Numbered from the stretch's first letter, positions 49,571 through 59,904 are shown. The stretch is 64,000 bases of DNA from Inediibacterium massiliense (GCF_001282725.1 NZ_LN876583.1:104609-168608), one strand, 5' to 3'. Numbers and translations are program-made. The notes: generated by a model not told the origin, from the letters alone.

Positions 49571-50491
49571 ATGTTTCAACATGACATTACATTAAAAGAC
49601 AAAGATTTATTTGAAAAATATGTTTTTAGTTATCCATATGAAACCTCTGGACTTAGTTTTACAAGCCTTTTCATGTGGAGACAATTAAATGAGTTCAAAT
49701 ATGAAATCATAAATGATTTTTTATGTATTGGAGGAGTTAGTTTACTTAATATGGATAAAAAAGAACCCTTTGTTCTTCCTCCTCTAGCTGTAGGCAAATA
49801 TGATTTGAATAAACTTTCTATCACTATGGATGAAATCAAAAAAAGGTTTGATCAAAAAGGATTCCCTTTTCAAATCAAATTGTTACCAAAGCACTTAATC
49901 CCTACATTTGATGAAGCTATGCAGGACAAGCTTATTTTTACAGAAGATCGAGTAAATTTTGATTATGTATATCTTACAAATGATTTGATAGAATTAAAGG
50001 GAAGAAAATATCATTCTAAAAAAAATCATTTGAATTATTTTATGAGAAATATTCCTCATAAATATGTTCCATTAACAAAAGATTTGATACAACATTGTCT
50101 TGACTTTAACAAACGTTTAATTGATTACAAAGATCTAAATTCTTTTTCAAATCATTTGATAGAAGCTGAAGAAATAGCTTTAAAAGAAGCTCTACTCAAT
50201 ATGGATCATCTTAATTGTAAAGGAGGGGCTATCTTAATTGACAACGAGGTGCAAGCCTTTACCCTAGGTGGAAAACTTTATAATGATACTATTGTTGTTC
50301 ATATAGAAAAAGCAAATCCAACGATCAAAGGCCTATATCAAGCAATTAACAATGAATTTTGTAAAAATGAATGTATAGATATAAAATATATAAATCGAGA
50401 AGAGGATATGGGACTTGAAAATTTAAGAAAAGCAAAGCTTTCTTATCGACCTTATAAAATGGTTGAAAAATTTAATGTAACCTTCATATAA
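49571..50491 (+). CDS. DUF2156 (GNAT-like) protein
   Basis: A 306-residue soluble protein of the DUF2156 family, related to the C-terminal domain of phosphatidylglycerol lysyltransferase (MprF). Family segments: SGLSFTSLFMWRQLNEFKYE near residue 30, RKYHSKKNHLNYFMRNIPHK near 140 and EKANPTIKGLYQAINNEFCK near 245, with EDMGLENLRKAKLSYRPYKM near the end. It has no membrane domain, so it may modify a soluble or membrane target using a transferred acyl or aminoacyl group; the substrate is unknown. It forms a pair with the acetyltransferase 12 bp downstream. Confidence 0.82.
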   Translation: MFQHDITLKDKDLFEKYVFSYPYETSGLSFTSLFMWRQLNEFKYEIINDFLCIGGVSLLNMDKKEPFVLPPLAVGKYDLNKLSITMDEIKKRFDQKGFPFQIKLLPKHLIPTFDEAMQDKLIFTEDRVNFDYVYLTNDLIELKGRKYHSKKNHLNYFMRNIPHKYVPLTKDLIQHCLDFNKRLIDYKDLNSFSNHLIEAEEIALKEALLNMDHLNCKGGAILIDNEVQAFTLGGKLYNDTIVVHIEKANPTIKGLYQAINNEFCKNECIDIKYINREEDMGLENLRKAKLSYRPYKMVEKFNVTFI

Positions 50492-50503
50492 AGGAGGAAA
50501 TTT

Positions 50504-51697
50504 ATGTTTTTAAGATTTTTGAGAAAAGAAGATACTCCTACTGCAAAAAAATTGTGGGGATATGCTTTTGAAACAGATGAACCCTTTTATAGCTGGTACT
50601 TTGATGAAGTATTTTCTCCAAATCACTCATTAGGTATTTTTGAAGAAGACCAACTGATCTCTTATCTTCAATTAAATCCTTATACTCTTTCTCTAAATCA
50701 CTCTTTATTTGAAACTTCTTATGTAGTAGGAGTCATTACATCCCCTGAATATAGAAATAAGGGAACGATGAAATTTCTTATTCCAAAAGCTATAGAAGAG
50801 ATGAGAAATAAAAATCATTTTGTCTCTATTCTTATGCCTTTTGATACTACCTTTTATCAACCTTATGGCTGGGAATTATCCTATAGTCAAAAAAAGTATC
50901 AAATTCCTATGAGTATCATTGGGCATTTTAGTCAAAGAGAAAAAAAATATTATTTTAATGAAATCAATCTAGATGATGATTTTGAAAATCTAAATAATAT
51001 CTATGAATCTTTTTTAAATGAATATCATGGATATATGAAAAGAAATAAAAAAAATTGGGACTTTATATTAAAAGATTTAATATATTATGGAGGGTACGCG
51101 TTTATTTTAAAAAATGAACAAAAAAAGCCTATAGGCTATATCCTCTATTTTATAAAAGATAAAAAATTTATAGTAAGAGAAATGTCTTATGAAAATTATA
51201 CAGCAAAAAAAGCTTTATTTAGTTTTATATACAGTCATATTTCTCAAGCTACCCATGTAGAATGGTCTGCCCCTTTAGATGAATCTACCCATCTTTTTTT
51301 AAAAGATACCATACAACCTGAACCTACTAATCAAATCGGTATTTATCCTTTTATGTGCGCAAGAGTAATAGATGTAAAAGCCGCTATTGAACATTGTACT
51401 TTTCATCAAAATATAGACACAAAATTTTCTATTGAAATTAAAGACCCTTATGCTCCATGGAATGAAGGTATTTTTATGGTACATATTGAAAATCAAAAAG
51501 CTAATGTTCAAAAAGATAATCATATAAAAGCAGATTTGTCTTGTTCTATCAATACCTTCTCTCAACTTTTCTTTGGAGCTATTGATATCAATACAGCTAT
51601 TTTTATGGAAAATATAAAGGTTTATAATCCAGAGGCTATCAAAAATTTTTCAAAGGTATTTTATCAGAAAAAAAATTATATCAATGAATACTTCTAA
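50504..51697 (+). CDS. Eis-like GNAT acetyltransferase
   Basis: A 397-residue protein with an N-terminal GNAT domain (about 1-150; VVGVITSPEYRNKGTMKFLI is the acetyl-CoA loop; FYQPYGWELSYSQ), a second GNAT-like part and a C-terminal sterol-carrier-like domain (LSCSINTFSQLFFGAIDINT). This is the Eis/enhanced intracellular survival architecture found widely in Clostridia. Substrate not readable. ATG has AAAGGAGGAAATTT upstream. Co-transcribed with the DUF2156 gene. Confidence 0.85.
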   Translation: MFLRFLRKEDTPTAKKLWGYAFETDEPFYSWYFDEVFSPNHSLGIFEEDQLISYLQLNPYTLSLNHSLFETSYVVGVITSPEYRNKGTMKFLIPKAIEEMRNKNHFVSILMPFDTTFYQPYGWELSYSQKKYQIPMSIIGHFSQREKKYYFNEINLDDDFENLNNIYESFLNEYHGYMKRNKKNWDFILKDLIYYGGYAFILKNEQKKPIGYILYFIKDKKFIVREMSYENYTAKKALFSFIYSHISQATHVEWSAPLDESTHLFLKDTIQPEPTNQIGIYPFMCARVIDVKAAIEHCTFHQNIDTKFSIEIKDPYAPWNEGIFMVHIENQKANVQKDNHIKADLSCSINTFSQLFFGAIDINTAIFMENIKVYNPEAIKNFSKVFYQKKNYINEYF

Positions 51698-51703
51698 ATA
51701 ATA

Positions 51704-51870
51704 AAAGTCATAAAATTCGTCACCAATTTTCAAATTTGGAAAATATATAGAAACGCTCGAAAATAGCATTCCAAACTCGCTACGCTCAAACAGTGTAACG
51801 CTAAACATTTTCTTACTTATTCTATATTTTCACAAATTCTCAATAATTGTTCCTTATTTTTATGACTTTT
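51704..51870. repeat. palindromic repeat element 6 (reverse orientation)
   Basis: A 167-bp copy in the opposite orientation to elements 1, 2, 5 and 9, starting AAAGTCATAAAATTCG and ending TTTTTATGACTTTT, with the stem core changed to TAGCATTCCA/TGTAACGCTA. It lies 7 bp after the acetyltransferase stop and just before a terminator. No flanking hairpin duplicate is evident here. Confidence 0.85.
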
Positions 51871-51890
51871 CTAAGATAAACTTTATGGAT

Positions 51891-51922
51891 AAAAAATAGA
51901 ATCCTCTCGGATTCTATTTTTT
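51891..51922. terminator. bidirectional terminator
   Basis: AAAAAATAGAATCC/GGATTCTATTTTTT with a 4-nt loop lies between the convergent acetyltransferase and DAACS genes and works in both directions. Confidence 0.88.
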
Positions 51923-51970
51923 ATATTTACATATTATATTTTATAACTTTGTCTAAATAGTATTCAATTC

Positions 51971-53164
51971 TTATCCATTAATTGATGCATTTTCTTTAGG
52001 TTGTAATTTTTTACCTGAAATTTTATTTACCATAATCGCAATGGCTCCATCCCCTGTTACATTACATGCTGTTCCAAAGCTATCTTGTGCAAGATATAGT
52101 GCAATCATTAAAGATGTTAATGTAGGTGAAAAATGAAGCATACTTTGTAGTAGTCCTAAAGCTGCCATAACTGCTCCTCCTGGTACTCCTGGAGCTGCAA
52201 CCATAGTAACCCCTAGCATTAATATAAACGGAAACATAATAGCAAAGTTTGTAGTCATACCATTTAACATCATAACTGCCATAGCACAACTTGTAAGTGT
52301 AATTGTACTTCCTGATAAATGGATCGTTGCGCATAGTGGAATCACAAATTCTGCAATCCCATCATCAATACCATTTTGTTTTCCTTGTCTTAGTGTAACA
52401 GGAATTGTAGCAGCAGAAGATTGTGTTCCAATAGCTGTAAAGTATGCTGGAAGCATTGTTTTAAGTAATCTAAATGGATTTGCTCCAGCAAAAGTTCCTG
52501 CAATACCATATTGAACGATTAAAATAACAATATGAAGAATAATAATCATAACAAATACTTTAGCAAATACAGACATAATAGAAGCTACTTCTCCTGCATA
52601 AGTCATATTGGCAAATATTCCTAAAATGTGTACTGGTAATAGCGGAATGATAATGTTCGATATTAATTTTTCAACGATTGCTTGAAATTCATGCATGAAC
52701 TTCTTCATTGTGTCCCCTTCAATTACAGCCATCCCTAATCCTATTGTAAAAGCAAGTAAAAGTGCTGTCATAACCCCCATAATAGGTGGCATATCTACTT
52801 TAAAAAATGGTGCTAATAAAGCTTCCTCTGGATTTTTTGCATCTACTGCTAAAGCACTTAAATGCAATACTTTAGGTAATACAGTAGAACTTGTAAAATA
52901 AGCTAGTGAACCAGAAATGATCGTAGATAAATATGCAATCAATGCCGTTACTCCTAAAAGCTTTCCTGCTCCTTTTCCTAAATCTCCTATACCAGGAGCA
53001 ACAAAACCTAAAATAATAAGTGGAATAGCAAATCCTAAGAAGTTACCAAAAATATTGTTGAAAGTAACAAATATTTTGATGAACCATTCTGGTGCTGCAT
53101 TTCCTAATAAAATACCTAGAATAATAGCAATAATCAATTTTGGAAGTAATCCTAATTTTTTCAT
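51971..53164 (-). CDS. dicarboxylate/amino acid:cation symporter (DAACS family)
   Basis: A 397-residue inner-membrane symporter with about eight helices and two re-entrant loops. Signature parts: TAIGTQSSAATIPVTLRQGK near residue 245 (serine-rich hairpin), GSTITLTSCAMAVMMLNG near 290, and PGVPGGAVMAALGLLQSM near 330. It takes up glutamate, aspartate, serine or threonine-like substrates with sodium or protons. Proximity to threonine dehydrogenase suggests serine/threonine but does not prove it. ATG at 53164 follows AAGGAGTTTGGTT; the TTG 2 codons earlier is inside the spacing. Confidence 0.9.
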   Translation of the reverse strand: MKKLGLLPKLIIAIILGILLGNAAPEWFIKIFVTFNNIFGNFLGFAIPLIILGFVAPGIGDLGKGAGKLLGVTALIAYLSTIISGSLAYFTSSTVLPKVLHLSALAVDAKNPEEALLAPFFKVDMPPIMGVMTALLLAFTIGLGMAVIEGDTMKKFMHEFQAIVEKLISNIIIPLLPVHILGIFANMTYAGEVASIMSVFAKVFVMIIILHIVILIVQYGIAGTFAGANPFRLLKTMLPAYFTAIGTQSSAATIPVTLRQGKQNGIDDGIAEFVIPLCATIHLSGSTITLTSCAMAVMMLNGMTTNFAIMFPFILMLGVTMVAAPGVPGGAVMAALGLLQSMLHFSPTLTSLMIALYLAQDSFGTACNVTGDGAIAIMVNKISGKKLQPKENASING

Positions 53165-53420
53165 AACCAAACTCCTTTCCCTTATTTTTTATTTTTTAAT
53201 CAGTTTATAGTTTTTCTCTCCTTTCCCCCTTTTTTGTTTTTAGAATATTTAAAATTTTCTTATCTTTTTAGATAAGTTTTCATTATGCCCATTCTATCAT
53301 AAAAACAATTGTATGCCAATACCGTACACATTATATATTTTTATAAATTTTTATGAAATTCTTAAAGGCTTCAGATCTTTATGTACGATAAAAAAGTCTT
53401 TCTTTGGGGAATAAATAAAA
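53165..53420. other. AT-rich non-coding gap upstream of the DAACS gene
   Basis: No gene is seen. It should contain the DAACS promoter. A short hairpin AAAGACTTTTTTATC-type AT stretch occurs around 53385-53405 but is not convincing. Confidence 0.3.
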
Positions 53421-53478
53421 CAAAGTCATAAAAATGAATAACACACACTCTTAAAATTGTGAACATTTTTATGACTTT
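53421..53478. repeat. minimal palindromic repeat element 7
   Basis: A 58-bp version with only the inverted ends CAAAGTCATAAAAATG and CATTTTTATGACTTTA around a short centre. The internal modules are missing. It lies between the DAACS gene and tdh. Confidence 0.75.
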
Positions 53479-53521
53479 ATTATCTTATGCATTTAATTTT
53501 TTTATCCTATTGTATAAATAT

Positions 53522-54478
53522 TTATTTCCCAATACCCTTTTCTTTTAATTTTACAAGCATATCTTTAGTCATTTTTTCTAGATCATATTCCGCCTTAAAT
53601 CCCCATTCTTCTTTTGCTGATGTACAATCTAAAGAATTTGGCCAACTATCTGCAATTCCTTGTCTAACAGGATCTACATCATAATTTATTTCAAAGGATG
53701 GAATATGTTTTTTGATTTCTGCTGCAATTTCTTCAGGTTCAAAGCTCATAGCTGTTACGTTAAAAGCATTTCTATGCTTTAATTTAGATGGATCTGCCTC
53801 CATTAAATTAATAATTGCACCTAACGCATCTGGCATATACATCATATCCATATAAGTTCCTTTTCCAATATATGAAGTATATTTTTGATTTTTCAATGCT
53901 TCATAATAAATATCTACTGCATAATCAGTAGTTCCTCCTCCTGGAGGTGCTACATATGAAATAAGTCCTGGAAATCTGACTCCCCTAGTATCTACTCCAA
54001 ATTTATAATAATAATAGTCACAAAGAAGTTCTCCAGATACTTTATTGACTCCATACATAGTTGTAGGCCTTTGAATCGTATCTTGCGGAGTATGATCTTT
54101 AGGTGTAGAAGGCCCAAATGATCCTATTGAACTTGGTGTGAAAAATTGACATCCACATTCTCTCGCTACTTCTAATGCATTTACTAAGCCTCCCATATTT
54201 AAATTCCATGCAAATAATGGTTTTGCTTCTGCTGTAGCCGAAAGTAGAGCTGCTAAATGTACAATGGTATCAGAGTTATATTTTTTTACTAATTTATTCA
54301 TATTCTCTCCATCCATTGCATCTAATATTTCAAAGGGACCTGCCTCTACAACTGGATGATCTGTAGGTTTTCTGATATCTGTAGCTACTACATTGTCATT
54401 TCCGTATATTTCTCTCATTTTAGTAACTAACTCCGTACCGATTTGCCCTAATGCTCCTGTGACAAATATTTTTTTCAT
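53522..54478 (-). CDS. tdh: L-threonine 3-dehydrogenase (extended SDR type)
   Basis: It oxidises L-threonine to 2-amino-3-ketobutyrate with NAD. The 318-residue extended short-chain dehydrogenase has the nucleotide-binding [10 protein letters not shown] near residue 8 and the catalytic [20 protein letters not shown] (YxxxK) near 140. It is of the epimerase-like bacterial/animal TDH type, not the zinc type. ATG at 54478 is chosen over a GTG 3 nt earlier for spacing to GGAGG. It lies 10 bp after kbl; together they convert threonine to glycine and acetyl-CoA. Confidence 0.93.
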   Translation of the reverse strand: MKKIFVTGALGQIGTELVTKMREIYGNDNVVATDIRKPTDHPVVEAGPFEILDAMDGENMNKLVKKYNSDTIVHLAALLSATAEAKPLFAWNLNMGGLVNALEVARECGCQFFTPSSIGSFGPSTPKDHTPQDTIQRPTTMYGVNKVSGELLCDYYYYKFGVDTRGVRFPGLISYVAPPGGGTTDYAVDIYYEALKNQKYTSYIGKGTYMDMMYMPDALGAIINLMEADPSKLKHRNAFNVTAMSFEPEEIAAEIKKHIPSFEINYDVDPVRQGIADSWPNSLDCTSAKEEWGFKAEYDLEKMTKDMLVKLKEKGIGK

Positions 54479-54491
54479 CACCTATTCCTCC

Positions 54492-55682
54492 TTATAAAAT
54501 TCCCATTTCTTTTCCTACTTTTTCATATATACTTAAAGCTTTGTCTAGCATTTCTTTAGTATGAGCTGCTGTAGGCATATTTCTCACCCTACCTGTTCCT
54601 CTTGGAACCGTTGGAAATACAATTGATTTTGCATAAACTCCCTCTTCATTAAGTCTTTTGCTAAACAATTGAGTTTTATTTTCATCTCCAATGATACAAG
54701 GTGTAATAGGAGTCTCACTTTTTCCTATATCAAATCCAATATTTTTTAATCCTTTCTTTAAATAATTTCCATTTTCCCAAAGCTTATCATGAAGCTCTGT
54801 ACTCTCTGTAAGAATAGCTATAGCTTCTATACAAGCTGCTGCTGCTCCTGGTGTAAGAGAAGTAGAAAATAAAAATGGTCTAGAACGAACCTTCAACCAA
54901 TCAATTAAATCCTTACTTCCTGCTACATATCCTCCTACTACCCCAATGGCTTTAGACAATGTCCCTATTTGAAAATCTATTTTGTCTGAAAGTCCAAAAT
55001 GTTTTACTGTACCTGCACCTTTTCCCAGTACTCCCGATCCATGAGCATCATCTACATATGTAATCAAATCAAATTCTTGTGCAATTTCTACAATTTCAGG
55101 AAGCTTTGCAATATCGCCATCCATTGAAAATACACCATCTGTAATAACCATAATTTTATTATATTTTCCTGACTCTTTTACCTCTTTTGCAACTCTTCTT
55201 AAATCATCCATATCAGAGTGATTATAACGAATAATTTCTGCTTTTGATAATCTACAGCCGTCGATAATAGATGCATGATTGAGTTCATCTGATAAAATAG
55301 CATCATTTTTATCCATTACTGCTCCTATGGCACCCATATTGCAGTTAAACCCTGATTGAAAAACAATAGCTCCTTCTGTATGTTTAAACTTAGCCAGTTT
55401 TTCTTCTAATTGGATATGTATATCTAATGTTCCATTAATAGTACGAACAGCTCCTGCTCCTACCCCATATTTTTTAGTAGCTTCGATGCAGGCATTTACT
55501 AACCTTTCATTTGTAGCAAGTCCTAAATAGTTATTAGAAGATAAATTAATAAGTTCTCTTCCTTTTATTTTTATAATAGGTCCATTTGCTCCTTCTAATG
55601 GATCAATTGTATTGTAAAGCCCTCTTTTTTTCAAATCTTCCAAATTTTCTTTCAAGAATTTATTTAATATTTTACTAGACAT
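54492..55682 (-). CDS. kbl: glycine C-acetyltransferase (2-amino-3-ketobutyrate CoA ligase)
   Basis: This PLP enzyme cleaves 2-amino-3-ketobutyrate with CoA to glycine and acetyl-CoA. The 396 residues show [20 protein letters not shown] near residue 42, [20 protein letters not shown] near 207 and the PLP lysine in [20 protein letters not shown] near 240. ATG has AAGGAGGATATACA upstream. First gene of the kbl-tdh operon. The glycine product connects it with the glycine-riboswitch-controlled symporter at 48099. Confidence 0.95.
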   Translation of the reverse strand: MSSKILNKFLKENLEDLKKRGLYNTIDPLEGANGPIIKIKGRELINLSSNNYLGLATNERLVNACIEATKKYGVGAGAVRTINGTLDIHIQLEEKLAKFKHTEGAIVFQSGFNCNMGAIGAVMDKNDAILSDELNHASIIDGCRLSKAEIIRYNHSDMDDLRRVAKEVKESGKYNKIMVITDGVFSMDGDIAKLPEIVEIAQEFDLITYVDDAHGSGVLGKGAGTVKHFGLSDKIDFQIGTLSKAIGVVGGYVAGSKDLIDWLKVRSRPFLFSTSLTPGAAAACIEAIAILTESTELHDKLWENGNYLKKGLKNIGFDIGKSETPITPCIIGDENKTQLFSKRLNEEGVYAKSIVFPTVPRGTGRVRNMPTAAHTKEMLDKALSIYEKVGKEMGIL

Positions 55683-56032
55683 TGTATATCCTCCTTATAT
55701 AAAATATTTGTTTTCACATTGCATACATTTGTATTTTATCTACGCTTATATATATCCATACGCTCCATTATTTCAATTTATTTTTCATCTATCGTGATCG
55801 TATTCTACGGACAGTATATCATTTTCAATATGTTTTTTCAATATTTTCCATAAAATATATCATAAAATTTAAAATACATATTTTTCAATAAATTTTCTAT
55901 CAATTGACGCATATTTTAAAATTATTTCCTTTCTAACTATTTTTATGCATACAAAATCTTTTTATTCTACATAAAATACCTCTTGACACCTAAAAAAGGA
56001 AATGCTACGATATTTTCATACAAATGAATACA
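55683..56032. other. non-coding gap between kbl and the FMN riboswitch
   Basis: AT-rich DNA of 350 bp with no gene. It must contain the divergent promoters of kbl (minus) and the riboflavin operon (plus). TTTTTATGCATACAAAATC-like stretches near 55940-55960 are not enough for a promoter call. Confidence 0.35.
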
Positions 56033-56144
56033 ATCTTCAGGGCAGGGTGCAATTCCCGACCGGCGGTATAGCCCGCGAGCCACTTTTGTGGTTGACTTGG
56101 TTTGATTCCAAGGCCGACAGTATAGTCTGGATGGAAGAAGAGGA
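56033..56144 (+). ncRNA. FMN riboswitch (RFN element)
   Basis: It contains ATCTTCAGGGCAGGGTGCAA, TTCCCGACCGGCGGTATAGC, CCGCGAGCC and GGCCGACAGTATAGTCTGGA followed by TGGAAGA, the ordered conserved blocks of the FMN aptamer. It lies upstream of ribD, with a terminator at 56193-56219 as the expression platform. Confidence 0.97.
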
Positions 56145-56192
56145 ATATGTATATCTATATTTTTATAGATGTGCTTTTTATGATGAGATAGT

Positions 56193-56219
56193 CCTGAAAA
56201 TAATATTTTCAGGGCTTTT
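56193..56219 (+). terminator. expression-platform terminator of the FMN riboswitch
   Basis: CCTGAAAATA and the complementary ATTTTCAGG arms are followed by GCTTTTCTT. It lies about 50 bp after the aptamer and 216 bp before the ribD start. Confidence 0.82.
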
Positions 56220-56257
56220 CTTATTCATTAGGGAACTATATAAATGAATAAATTGTG

Positions 56258-56380
56258 TATAACTTTAGAAAGTTAGATTTTCATCAAATTTTAAGCAACG
56301 GAAATTCTGAATGAAATGAAAGAATTTCGTTGGCGCCATGAGCAATTCCGATAGGAATATGCGAATTTTTAATTATGAAA
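56258..56380. repeat. solo second-module repeat (element 8) in the ribD leader
   Basis: It holds the CAACGGAAATTCT/AGAATTTCGTTGG stem and GGCGCCATGAGC, as in element 1, and lacks the TAGCATTACA stem. Its ends are degenerate (AACTTTAG, AATTATGAAAGTT). It lies between the riboswitch terminator and ribD, so every full-length rib mRNA would contain its stable hairpin. Confidence 0.7.
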
Positions 56381-56434
56381 GTTTTTTATAAAATTTGGAA
56401 TAATATAATCATCTATTCCATAGAGGTGAAAAAA

Positions 56435-57535
56435 ATGGACACTTTTTATATGAAAAAAGCTTTACATTTAGCTCAAAAAGGCATTGGCCATACAAGCCCA
56501 AATCCTTTAGTAGGAGCAGTCATTGTAAAAAATGGGCAAATTATAGGAGAAGGATATCACGAAAAGTTCGGAGGTCCTCACGCAGAAATCAATGCATTTT
56601 TAAATTCGACAGAAGATGTAAGTGAATCTACTATGTACGTAACCTTAGAACCCTGCTCTCATTATGGTAAAACTCCTCCTTGTGCACAAGCTATTGTAAA
56701 TAAAAAAATCAAAAAAGTAGTCATTGCTATGAAAGATCCAAATCCTTTGGTTTCAGGACAGGGAATAGAAATATTAAAAAAGCACAACATAGAAGTAGTT
56801 ACAGGAGTCTTAGAAGAAGAAGCAAAGAAATTAAATGAAATATTTGTTAAATATATCAGTACAAAATTACCATTTTGCATATTAAAAACTGCCATGACTC
56901 TAGATGGAAAAATAGCTACATCTACTAAAGACTCCAAATGGATTACCAATTCTTCCTCTAGAGAATACGTCCATTTACTTAGACACAAAGTAACAGGAAT
57001 CATGGTAGGAATTGGAACTGTTTTAGCAGATGATCCTCTATTAACTACACGTATTGTAAATTACAAAGGAAAAAATCCAATTCGGATTATTGTAGATTCT
57101 AAAGGTCAAATTCCTCTAAATAGCAATATATTAAAAACAAGTAAAGACATAAAGACTATTATTGTCACAACAAAGATGATTTCAACAGAAAAAATAAAAT
57201 CAATAGAAAATACAAAAGCAGAAGTTTTGATTACTCCTTCTAAAGATGGAAAAATAGATCTTTCTTACTTGATGAAAACTTTAGGAGAAAAAGGAATAGA
57301 CAGTATTTTGCTTGAAGGAGGAGGAACACTAAATTTTTCTGCTCTTAAGGAAGGAATCATAGACCAAGTGATCTCTTTTATTGCTCCTAAAATCATAGGA
57401 GGAAAAGATGCCTTAACACCTATAGAGGGAGAAGGATTTTCTTTTATGAAAGATGCTATATGCCTAAATCATATAGAAGTCGATCATTTCAAAGAAGATA
57501 TCATGATCAAAGGCTATATTGCAAAGGAGAGATAA
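56435..57535 (+). CDS. ribD: bifunctional riboflavin deaminase/reductase RibD
   Basis: It carries out the deamination and reduction steps that turn the GTP cyclohydrolase II product into the ribitylamino-uracil precursor. The 366 residues contain a deaminase domain (about 1-145; zinc residues in HAEINAF and EPCSHYGKTPPCAQA) and a reductase domain (about 145-366; MTLDGKIATSTKDSKWITN; LEGGGTLNFSALKEG). ATG at 56435 follows GAGGTGAAAAAA; upstream in-frame ATG at 56375 lies in the repeat and has no ribosome site. First gene of the FMN-controlled operon. Confidence 0.96.
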   Translation: MDTFYMKKALHLAQKGIGHTSPNPLVGAVIVKNGQIIGEGYHEKFGGPHAEINAFLNSTEDVSESTMYVTLEPCSHYGKTPPCAQAIVNKKIKKVVIAMKDPNPLVSGQGIEILKKHNIEVVTGVLEEEAKKLNEIFVKYISTKLPFCILKTAMTLDGKIATSTKDSKWITNSSSREYVHLLRHKVTGIMVGIGTVLADDPLLTTRIVNYKGKNPIRIIVDSKGQIPLNSNILKTSKDIKTIIVTTKMISTEKIKSIENTKAEVLITPSKDGKIDLSYLMKTLGEKGIDSILLEGGGTLNFSALKEGIIDQVISFIAPKIIGGKDALTPIEGEGFSFMKDAICLNHIEVDHFKEDIMIKGYIAKER

Positions 57536-57536
57536 A

Positions 57537-58184
57537 ATGTTTACTGGACTTGTAGAAGAAATTGGAACTATTTTATCTATTACAAAAGGAGAAAAATCAG
57601 CAAAAATTACAATTCAAGCAAAAAAAATATTAGAAAATATTTGTTTAGGTGATAGTATTGCTACAAATGGAGTATGTCTTACAGTGACTGATTTTAACCA
57701 AAACTCTTTTTGTGTAGATGTAATGGCAGAAACTATGAGAAGAAGTAATTTAAAGGATCTTATAAAAAATAGTCCTGTAAATCTAGAAAGAGCACTAAAG
57801 CTAGGTGATCGTTTAGGCGGACATATTGTAAGTGGTCATATTGACGGAGTAGGAATTATTACAGACCTTGAAAAAGAAGATAATGCTATTTGGGTATCTA
57901 TTAAAGCCCATGAAGAAATTTTAAAATATATTGTTTTAAAAGGATCCATCACTATTGATGGTATCAGTCTGACTGTAGCTTATGTAGACAATCATCTATT
58001 TAAGGTATCTATTATTCCTCATACAAAACATATGACTACACTCCTTGATAAAAAAATAGGAGATTCTGTTAATTTAGAGTGCGACATGATTGGAAAATAT
58101 ATTGAAAAATTTTTATTACAAAGAGAATCCTCTCCTAAAAAAGATATCAATATGAATTTTTTATCAGAACATGGATTTATATAA
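57537..58184 (+). CDS. ribE: riboflavin synthase alpha chain
   Basis: It converts two lumazines to riboflavin. The 215 residues form two tandem lumazine-binding domains: MFTGLVEEIGTI and GDSIATNGVCLTV in the first; GGHIVSGHIDGVG and GSITIDGISLTVAYV in the second. A short charged tail follows. ATG at 57537 is 1 bp after the ribD stop and uses AAAGGAGAGA in the ribD end, so translation is coupled. Confidence 0.96.
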   Translation: MFTGLVEEIGTILSITKGEKSAKITIQAKKILENICLGDSIATNGVCLTVTDFNQNSFCVDVMAETMRRSNLKDLIKNSPVNLERALKLGDRLGGHIVSGHIDGVGIITDLEKEDNAIWVSIKAHEEILKYIVLKGSITIDGISLTVAYVDNHLFKVSIIPHTKHMTTLLDKKIGDSVNLECDMIGKYIEKFLLQRESSPKKDINMNFLSEHGFI

Positions 58185-58231
58185 TTTCAAATACAATGTA
58201 AATTTAAAAAATTTAAAACGAGGTGATAAAA

Positions 58232-59440
58232 ATGTACAAATTCAATACAATCGAAGAAGCCATAGAAGATATACAAGCTGGAAAAATGATTGTAGTCATA
58301 GATGATGAAGATCGAGAAAACGAAGGAGATCTTTTAATGGCTGCTGAGCTAGTGACACCAGAGCATATTAATTTCATGGCAACCTATGCAAGAGGATTAA
58401 TTTGTATGCCTATATGTAAAGAAAAGCTTGAAGAATTAGATATGCCTCAGATGGTATCTCATAATACAGATAATCATCAAACTGCTTTTACTGTATCTAT
58501 TGATGCAATAGATACTTCAACTGGAATTTCAGCTTTTGAAAGAGCCCATACTATAAAAAAAGTACTAGATCCAAATAGCAATTCTACTGACTTTAGAAGA
58601 CCTGGTCATATTTTCCCTCTAAAAGCCCGTGAAGGAGGCGTATTGAAAAGAGCTGGTCATACAGAAGCTTGTGTAGATCTAGCAAAGCTTGCTGGACTTT
58701 ATCCTGCTGGAGTCATTTGTGAAATTATGAATGAAGATGGATCTATGGCAAGAACTCCAGAGCTTATGGAATATGTAAAAAAACATGATTTAAAAATCAT
58801 TACCATTGCCTCTTTAATAGAATATCGAAGAAAGCATGAAATTCTTGTAGAAAAAATGGCGGAAGCTCATATGCCTACAAAATATGGAGATTTCAAAGTC
58901 ATAGGCTATCAAAATAAATTAAACAAAGAGCATCATGTAGCTCTTGTAAAAGGAGATATTTCAGATGGCAATCCTGTTTTGGTAAGAGTTCATTCTGAGT
59001 GTCTTACAGGAGATGCCTTTGGATCTGTTCGTTGCGATTGTGGTGAACAATATGCAGCTGCCATGAAACAAATTGAAAAAGAAGGACGTGGAGTTCTTTT
59101 ATATATGCGCCAAGAAGGAAGAGGTATTGGTCTAATGAATAAATTAAAAGCCTATGCTCTTCAAGATCAAGGAATGGATACAGTACAAGCAAATATTGCA
59201 TTAGGATTTCCTGAAGATATGAGAGATTATGGAATTGGTGCACAAATTCTTTCTGATTTAGGAATAAAAAAATTAAAACTTATGACAAACAATCCTAAAA
59301 AGCTTTCTGGCCTTTCTGGATATGGATTAGAAATCGTAGAAAGAGTTCCTATTATCATGGAATATCGTAAAGAAAATGAATTTTATTTAAAAACAAAAGA
59401 AGAAAAAATGGGACATATGTTAAATATAGAGGAGGAATAA
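58232..59440 (+). CDS. ribBA: bifunctional DHBP synthase / GTP cyclohydrolase II RibBA
   Basis: It makes both precursors of riboflavin, 3,4-dihydroxybutanone phosphate and the GTP-derived pyrimidine. The 402 residues contain a DHBP synthase domain (about 1-200; [35 protein letters not shown]) and a GTP cyclohydrolase II domain (about 205-400; [19 protein letters not shown] with zinc cysteines, [20 protein letters not shown]). ATG at 58232 has GAGGTGATAAAA upstream; the GTG at 58223 is inside this site. Confidence 0.97.
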   Translation: MYKFNTIEEAIEDIQAGKMIVVIDDEDRENEGDLLMAAELVTPEHINFMATYARGLICMPICKEKLEELDMPQMVSHNTDNHQTAFTVSIDAIDTSTGISAFERAHTIKKVLDPNSNSTDFRRPGHIFPLKAREGGVLKRAGHTEACVDLAKLAGLYPAGVICEIMNEDGSMARTPELMEYVKKHDLKIITIASLIEYRRKHEILVEKMAEAHMPTKYGDFKVIGYQNKLNKEHHVALVKGDISDGNPVLVRVHSECLTGDAFGSVRCDCGEQYAAAMKQIEKEGRGVLLYMRQEGRGIGLMNKLKAYALQDQGMDTVQANIALGFPEDMRDYGIGAQILSDLGIKKLKLMTNNPKKLSGLSGYGLEIVERVPIIMEYRKENEFYLKTKEEKMGHMLNIEEE

Positions 59441-59442
59441 AA

Positions 59443-59904
59443 ATGAAAATATACGAAGGAAAATTAATTGCAAAAGAATTAAAATTTGCAGTCATTATAG
59501 GAAGATTTAATGAATTTATAGGGAGCAAACTTTTATCTGGTGCATTAGATGCACTGAAAAGACATGGAGCAAATGAAAGTGATATAGAAATCATTTGGGT
59601 TCCAGGAGCTTTCGAAATTCCTTTAGTTGCTAAAAAACTTGCTAAATCACAAAAATATGATGGGATCATTTGCCTTGGTGCAGTTATAAGAGGTGCAACT
59701 CCTCACTTTGATTATGTATCTAGTGAAGTAACAAAAGGAGTAGCTTTAGTAGGACTTGAAACTGAAGTTCCTGTAGTATTTGGAGTACTTACTACAGATA
59801 CAATCGAACAAGCTATTGAAAGAGCAGGAACAAAGGCTGGAAACAAAGGATACGATGCAGCTATGACTGCCATTGAAATGGCTAATTTACTTAAAGAATT
59901 CTAA
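59443..59904 (+). CDS. ribH: 6,7-dimethyl-8-ribityllumazine synthase
   Basis: It condenses the RibD and RibB products to lumazine and forms large capsid-like oligomers. The 153 residues show [20 protein letters not shown] near residue 16, [16 protein letters not shown] near 50 and [19 protein letters not shown] near 77 with the active-site His. Last gene of the operon, 2 bp after the ribBA stop. It ends before repeat element 9 and a terminator. Confidence 0.97.
   Translation: MKIYEGKLIAKELKFAVIIGRFNEFIGSKLLSGALDALKRHGANESDIEIIWVPGAFEIPLVAKKLAKSQKYDGIICLGAVIRGATPHFDYVSSEVTKGVALVGLETEVPVVFGVLTTDTIEQAIERAGTKAGNKGYDAAMTAIEMANLLKEF

Noticed and set aside
56002..56247. 81-codon ORF on the plus strand
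   Set aside because: It overlaps the FMN riboswitch, whose conserved blocks explain the sequence.
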